A stretch of 64,000 nt of DNA, taken from Linnemannia hyalina (taxonomy: Eukaryota > Mortierellomycota > Mortierellomycetes > Mortierellales > Mortierellaceae). Positions within the stretch are counted from its first letter, which is position 1, and each line of letters starts with the position of its first letter. The DNA is taken from contig JAHRHY010000009.1 in the NCBI GenBank assembly GCA_019671135.1, forward strand, positions 186,001 to 250,000, written 5' to 3'. Positions 59,281-64,000 of the stretch are shown one piece after another. The position numbers were made by a program, and so were the translations under genes. The notes below the pieces were generated by a model. That model was given only the letters and a program-made list of their open reading frames with translations. It did no database searches and was not told the DNA's origin.

Positions 59281-61533
59281 ATGTCAGCGCCCTCACTGAG
59301 ACAAATCCCTCCAGAGATAGTCACCCTCATCTTTGACCAACTGTCGAAAAAGGACCTCTACCAGTGCCTCTTTGTCTCCCGTCTCTGGCACGACCAAGCT
59401 CAAGCCCACGTCTACAGCGACGTGACCCTCGATACAACTAGGAGACGACACAATCAATCTCTTGTTCCGGCCCTCAAGGCGCGGAAGCATCTTCTTCGAA
59501 AGGTCGAGTGGCGGTCTGAAAGGCCGGGTGGTGCCTTGGAGGATGACTTGTTGGACATCATTCTTGACTATGGCCCGGTTGTTACTGCGCCTGTTGCCGC
59601 TGTTGCTACTCCTGCTATCGATGATGTTGCTGCTGACAACAATAACACCGACAACAACAACACCGGGAAAAGTGGACGAGGCCATCCCTCGCGGTCGCTA
59701 TCGAGGTCGTTCTCTCGCCTGGCCTCTGTCTTTCGGCCAAGATCGACAAAAACTACTGCTCCCCGTGCTGTTACTACTGCTGCTGCTATTGATCCTGCTA
59801 CTGCTGTTACAGATCCTGCCACTGCTGATGCCGATGCTGATGCTGCTACTGTTGTTGTCGCCGCTGATCCCTCGCCCGACTTTTCGAAAACAACTGGGCT
59901 AATGGGTCCTGGACCTAATCGTCCAGCCTTGCAGCATTTCACCTTTACTGAAGATTTCTTCACGGGAACTCTTCTGGAGATGGTTCTGTTCAACCTGACA
60001 CCAACAACCTTGACATTTCTGGAAGTCTACATTAAACAAACAGGACCGGCCAAGTCGTACGAGGTCGATATGGAAATGATTCTGGACACCTATCCGTGCC
60101 TCAAGGATCTATGTCTCGATGGACCGGTGTTCCGATACACCTCTATGCGACGTTCTGAGGACTTTGCTATTCCATCTGCTTCTTTTACCTCCACCTCTGT
60201 CTCAACGGGCGCTACAATGGAACCGGAGATCGTCGACATCCAGCATCGCCTCGAGTCATTCACTTTTGGACCCAACCTGTTGTGTCGAGAAGGGTCCAAC
60301 GCGTTTTTGTTTGTTAAACGGTTGGGGAACTTGAAGAGGATTCGAGTCAGGTCCACGACAGTCTATGCTGAGTGCGCTCCCAAGAGCAGGCCTTGGGACT
60401 TTGGTCGAGCTTTGAAGGCACACTGTCCGAAACTGGAATCGATCGAGATTAACGGACCAGTCGTGTTCTGGCTGTTTGATTTGCCCATCCTCCCTTACGA
60501 ACAGCTCCCGCACATCACTGCAATGGTCCAGCAGACTCCTGCTTACCTGTTGGCGATTCCGGCCGAGTTGGCACAGTTCTTAAAAGACAAGCGCCTGAAA
60601 CTACAACTACTTGACCAGGAGCAGGAAGAGTTGTTGAAGGGCAAGACTGCGATCCCGTTCTTCCCCCAGTTGAAGAAGTTGGTTGTTGACGGGGATCATT
60701 CATTGTCGGTTCAGGATCTGTTCTCGTTGGGCGTACATGGTCGGTTCTTGACCCACTTGGAGATTCTTCTCCCACCTACCCGACAAACCGAGCCCTGGGA
60801 GGTATATGACAAGGGTGACAAGTATATTGAGTCTGAGCCGTCGAAGGCTCTCCTGTCTGCGGTCGGCCCCAGGGCGATTAGAATGGTTGAACTACGACGG
60901 CTGCAGTTGAGACGATCGTTCGACAGCCGGGATGTGATTCTGTTCTTGCAATCGTGTTCCAGTCTGAAGTTTCTCTCCGTGACGGGTTGCAGTGTCACCT
61001 TTGAGAGTCTTGTCGACGGCTACACTTCGCCTTCAACATCTGCTACAGGATCGTCAACAGGACGAGGAGTAGGAATACCACACATTCAACCTTGGGCATG
61101 CGAAGACGCACTTGAGACCCTCAAGATCGGACTCGACGTCCCCCACGACCTTCCCAAGGAGCACCACGCAGTTCTCTGGAAGTACCTGGGTCGCTTCAAG
61201 AAATTACGCCATCTCTCCTTGGTGCCTACTCTGAAGCCTCGCTGGGTCCTCATCCCGACTTTTGACCGCGGCGTTGAGGGTTTGTTCCCAGAAGGCGGAA
61301 TGAGCGAGACGTTGGAAAAGTTGGAGTTGGTCACAACTTGGTGGGAGGCAACTGTGGGGAAGGAGATGGTGCTTTGGTTGGCCAAGAGTTGTCCCAAGTT
61401 GAAGGATTTGAATCTGGAGTATCACTTTCTGTTTAGTGATTTCACTACAATGGATGTGAGGCATCGGGCGTTCTTGGGGGATGAGGAGGTAAAGAAGTGC
61501 TCTATCCGGAACATTGATGTCCTCTCGTGGTAG
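59281..61533 (+). CDS. F-box/LRR-like protein, paralogue 2
   Basis: Intronless, 750 residues from the ATG at 59281; the open frame extends further upstream but that part is low complexity and lies in the leader. The F-box is at about residues 6-50 (QIPPEIVTLIFDQLSKKDLY, QCLFVSRLWHDQAQAHVY). Between about residues 100 and 200 it has an insertion absent from paralogue 1: Asn/Asp repeats, a Ser/Arg run (SRSLSRSFSRLASVF) and Ala/Thr/Asp repeats. After this come GPGPNRPALQHF, SFTFGPNLLCREGSNAFLF, RPWDFGRALKAHCPKLESI, FWLFDLPILPYEQLPH, DHSLSVQDLFSLGVHGRFLT and the C-terminal FLGDEEVKKCSIRNI. AATAAA at 61577 marks the 3' end. Confidence 0.88.
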   Translation: MSAPSLRQIPPEIVTLIFDQLSKKDLYQCLFVSRLWHDQAQAHVYSDVTLDTTRRRHNQSLVPALKARKHLLRKVEWRSERPGGALEDDLLDIILDYGPVVTAPVAAVATPAIDDVAADNNNTDNNNTGKSGRGHPSRSLSRSFSRLASVFRPRSTKTTAPRAVTTAAAIDPATAVTDPATADADADAATVVVAADPSPDFSKTTGLMGPGPNRPALQHFTFTEDFFTGTLLEMVLFNLTPTTLTFLEVYIKQTGPAKSYEVDMEMILDTYPCLKDLCLDGPVFRYTSMRRSEDFAIPSASFTSTSVSTGATMEPEIVDIQHRLESFTFGPNLLCREGSNAFLFVKRLGNLKRIRVRSTTVYAECAPKSRPWDFGRALKAHCPKLESIEINGPVVFWLFDLPILPYEQLPHITAMVQQTPAYLLAIPAELAQFLKDKRLKLQLLDQEQEELLKGKTAIPFFPQLKKLVVDGDHSLSVQDLFSLGVHGRFLTHLEILLPPTRQTEPWEVYDKGDKYIESEPSKALLSAVGPRAIRMVELRRLQLRRSFDSRDVILFLQSCSSLKFLSVTGCSVTFESLVDGYTSPSTSATGSSTGRGVGIPHIQPWACEDALETLKIGLDVPHDLPKEHHAVLWKYLGRFKKLRHLSLVPTLKPRWVLIPTFDRGVEGLFPEGGMSETLEKLELVTTWWEATVGKEMVLWLAKSCPKLKDLNLEYHFLFSDFTTMDVRHRAFLGDEEVKKCSIRNIDVLSW

Positions 61534-61986
61534 TGTCGCAAATGAAGGGCACGGTGTGGTTGAGTCGGTCAAGAAAAATAAAGAAAAATCTTTTCACGCG
61601 TTCGATGATTCAGATCCCACCAGCTGTCGTATATTTGTCTCGGAATGATGACCGCTCGCGATGGCGAAGAGCTGCCTATTGAACCATCCAATGTTCAGTC
61701 ATGATAAAGTTGTCACAAAAGAATGCGCAGTGTATGACCAAGCCTTGCCCCTTCTTTTTCTTATTTGTGTGCATTGCCCATTCCTTGCGCCTCATCTAAC
61801 CTATCGATATACTCGCCTCCTCCCTCCTTATTATCTTCGTTACCCTTTTTATAGAAAGGAGACGCAAGCCGTTCACTTACTACCAAACATCAACCTTTTG
61901 TCATTCTTCTCATTCCACCCTTCCTCTCTCATTTCCATTCGAACTTCCATTCCACCTCTCGCCAAAAAAAAACCTCCCCAAAAAGA
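61534..61986. other. Spacer between F-box paralogues 2 and 3
   Basis: AATAAA at 61577-61582 for paralogue 2, then a CT-rich leader ending at the ATG of paralogue 3. No gene seen. Confidence 0.5.
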
Positions 61987-64000
61987 ATGTCAACACGCCG
62001 CCCGTTGCCCACCGAAATATTCGCCCAAATATTCACCCACCTCAACCGTCAAGACCTCCACCACTGCCTCCTCGTCTCCCACCACTGGCACGCACAAGCA
62101 GAACCATGGCTCTACGGGAACAATGTCGTCATCAACCCAGCCTTCCAAAGAACCCACGCCTCCCTCATCCAAACCCTCAGGACCCGGAAACATCTCCTTC
62201 GAAAAGTCGAGTGGCAGTCTCATTTTCATGGTGGGGAAGTTCTCGTTCCTGAGGATTTGCTGGACGTTTTTCTGGACTACCGTCCACCACCCGTTGACGA
62301 CAACAAGCGCGACAATGACTTGGGAGCAGAATTAGGAGCAACAACAGCATCACAACAGCGACAGCGGCTGCGGATGATGGTCGCGACGAGCTCAGCAGTA
62401 CTTGGACCGAACCGCCCAAGCCTGACGCATTTCTCGTTTGTCGGAGTTGACCACTTTGGATGTCTGCTCAACACGATTCTCTTCAACTTGACGACGACCA
62501 ACCTAACAACACTGGAACTCCACCTGGTGGGATATGGGACAGCCAACATGTATTCTGCGGACATGGCGAGGATCCTGGACACGTTTGTTTACCTCAAGAA
62601 CCTCTCCATTACCGGGAATATGGCCAGGTACTTGTCACCGCCTGAAGTGAAAGGTGATTCCTGGCAGCATGACGAGACCGACTCTCCGCCCTTTTCTGAG
62701 ACAACTGCGACAATGGCGACGACGACTACTAACCCTTCAGCACAGAGTCATCAACAGTACCGCCTGGAGACGTTTGCATTTGACCCGAGAATGTTGACAA
62801 AAGATGGCCCAGACGTGCACGCGATTTTCAAACGACTCCGAAACCTCAAAAGGATCCAGATCCGTTCCTCGGTCAACTATTTCGACTGCTTTTCCTACTG
62901 CTCCCCGTGGGTGTTTGGTCAGATCTTGAGTCAGTGCTGTCCGGAACTAGAAGCGATCGAGACCTGGGGCCCCGTTGCGCTTTGGTTCTTTGACTTGCCC
63001 ATCTTACCGTCCGACAAGATCCCGCACTTGACCGTTTTGACTCAGGAGTCGTCACCACTACCGGAAGAATGGTCGGAATTTGTCACAGTCAGCGATGTGA
63101 GAGAGTCCTTGCTGGAACGGCGGTTCCGGGGTCAGGAGGTGGATGAGCTTTTGGTTGAGGGCAAGGGTCTGGCATCGTATTTCCCGCGGTTGAAGACTCT
63201 GATTCTGGGACAAGACCATTCTCTAGGGGCGCAGGATTTCATCTTGCTGGGTCTGCAGGCGCGGTTCCTGACACATGTCGAGATCTACCACCGACCTGTC
63301 CATCTCAAGTTCGTCTGGGACATGTACGACAAAGATGCGGCTTTGGTTGCGGATGAGCTCGCCGACCCGACAATAACGATGGCGAGCACTTACAATGCGA
63401 TTCTCGAGAACAGACGGCTCCGGAAGCGGTGGAAGGTCGGGACTCGAGAAGTACTCTTGTTCTTGCAGCACTGCTCCAGTCTCCGCTACTTTTCCCTAAC
63501 AGGATATGCCATTGAATCCAAGGACCTTATCCAGAGCAGCAGGGGCGACGAAACAGGAGAAACACCAGCAGCAGAAGGGTTATCGTTTATTGAACCGTGG
63601 GCGTGCGAGGAGTCACTCGAGACGCTTACTATCGGCTTCGACATGTCATACAACCCTTCCAAGGACCACCACGCACTCGTTTGGAAGCACCTGGGACGGT
63701 TCAAGAAACTCCGTTCCCTCACCCTACCGCTCTCGACCCTCATTCCATCCCCCGCCTACGGTGTCGAAGGCTTGCTCACAGGAGGAGACCAGCACAACGA
63801 GACACTGGAAGAGATCCGATCATTACCATCATGGTGGAAGATAGATGACCGTAAGGAAATGGTGCTGTGGTATGCAAAGTCCTGTCCTAGGCTGAAAGTA
63901 CTTGGGTTGGAGTATACCAAGTTGAGGGATGTAGGTGGGTGGTCGTTTAGTTCATTTGTGGGCGATGAGGATGTGAGGAGGTGCTCTATCCGACGCGTCT
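61987..64000 (+). CDS. F-box/LRR-like protein, paralogue 3 (3' end beyond window)
   Basis: One frame stays open from the ATG at 61987 to the window edge, 671 codons, with no intron. The F-box is at about residues 6-45 (LPTEIFAQIFTHLNRQDLHH, CLLVSHHWHAQAEPWLY). The family blocks follow: LGPNRPSLTHFSF, TFAFDPRMLTKDGPDVHAIF, SPWVFGQILSQCCPELEAIE, LWFFDLPILPSDK, DHSLGAQDFILLGLQARFLT, QHCSSLRYFSLTG, EPWACEESLETLTIGFDMSY and KEMVLWYAKSCPRLKVLGL, and the visible end reads VGDEDVRRCSIRRV. By comparison with the other two only a few residues are missing. It is the copy closest to the upstream pseudogene. Confidence 0.88.
   Translation, partial: MSTRRPLPTEIFAQIFTHLNRQDLHHCLLVSHHWHAQAEPWLYGNNVVINPAFQRTHASLIQTLRTRKHLLRKVEWQSHFHGGEVLVPEDLLDVFLDYRPPPVDDNKRDNDLGAELGATTASQQRQRLRMMVATSSAVLGPNRPSLTHFSFVGVDHFGCLLNTILFNLTTTNLTTLELHLVGYGTANMYSADMARILDTFVYLKNLSITGNMARYLSPPEVKGDSWQHDETDSPPFSETTATMATTTTNPSAQSHQQYRLETFAFDPRMLTKDGPDVHAIFKRLRNLKRIQIRSSVNYFDCFSYCSPWVFGQILSQCCPELEAIETWGPVALWFFDLPILPSDKIPHLTVLTQESSPLPEEWSEFVTVSDVRESLLERRFRGQEVDELLVEGKGLASYFPRLKTLILGQDHSLGAQDFILLGLQARFLTHVEIYHRPVHLKFVWDMYDKDAALVADELADPTITMASTYNAILENRRLRKRWKVGTREVLLFLQHCSSLRYFSLTGYAIESKDLIQSSRGDETGETPAAEGLSFIEPWACEESLETLTIGFDMSYNPSKDHHALVWKHLGRFKKLRSLTLPLSTLIPSPAYGVEGLLTGGDQHNETLEEIRSLPSWWKIDDRKEMVLWYAKSCPRLKVLGLEYTKLRDVGGWSFSSFVGDEDVRRCSIRRV

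Noticed and set aside
61661..62335. Plus-strand frame of 224 codons overlapping paralogue 3
   Set aside because: It runs through the leader and then reads the F-box exon in the wrong frame.

Overview
The window is nuclear DNA of a filamentous fungus. Genes are split by short GT-AG introns (mostly 60-150 bp), spacers are rich in AG or CT runs, and many proteins carry polyQ, polyN or Ser/Thr tracts. A CAT-type amino acid permease, pterin-4a-carbinolamine dehydratase, a PMP34/PMP47-type carrier and large sigma-like GST and F-box families together suggest an early-diverging lineage, most likely Mortierellomycotina (Mortierella/Linnemannia). That placement is inferred from gene content and style only.

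Positions 1-19400 hold housekeeping and metabolic genes: an NAD kinase with an apparent N-terminal PB1 domain (-, 3' end off the window), a multipass membrane protein with a C-terminal HPHH motif (-), pterin carbinolamine dehydratase (+), a mitochondrial Tgl2-like lipase with a GC-AG intron (-), CCR4-NOT subunit NOT3/5 (-), a small membrane-anchored protein (-), a peroxisomal-type adenine nucleotide carrier (+) and a CAT-family permease (-). Positions 19400-45200 hold regulatory genes with wide spacers: a Zn2Cys6 transcription factor (+), the vacuolar amino acid exporter Atg22 (-), a RasGEF of about 1,750 residues (-) and an unrecognised helical, Lys/Glu-rich protein (+). The permease, Atg22 and the RasGEF could all bear on nutrient handling, but nothing in the sequence shows they act together.

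Positions 45800-55700 are a tandem array of six sigma-like glutathione transferase genes, all on the plus strand, all with four exons and the same intron positions. All keep the catalytic-type Tyr but have lost the neighbouring RGR motif, and they fall into two active-site types (copies 1-4 and 5-6). Immediately after copy 6 lies a decayed 3' fragment of an F-box gene, then three intronless F-box/LRR-like paralogues, the last running off the window. This right-hand 18 kb is an accessory region shaped by local duplication and decay.

For most multi-exon genes the exon lengths I propose sum to a multiple of three and join recognisable conserved blocks. The NAD kinase (one junction) and the RasGEF (several) are less exact. 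I found no rRNA, tRNA, CRISPR array or transposon I could support.
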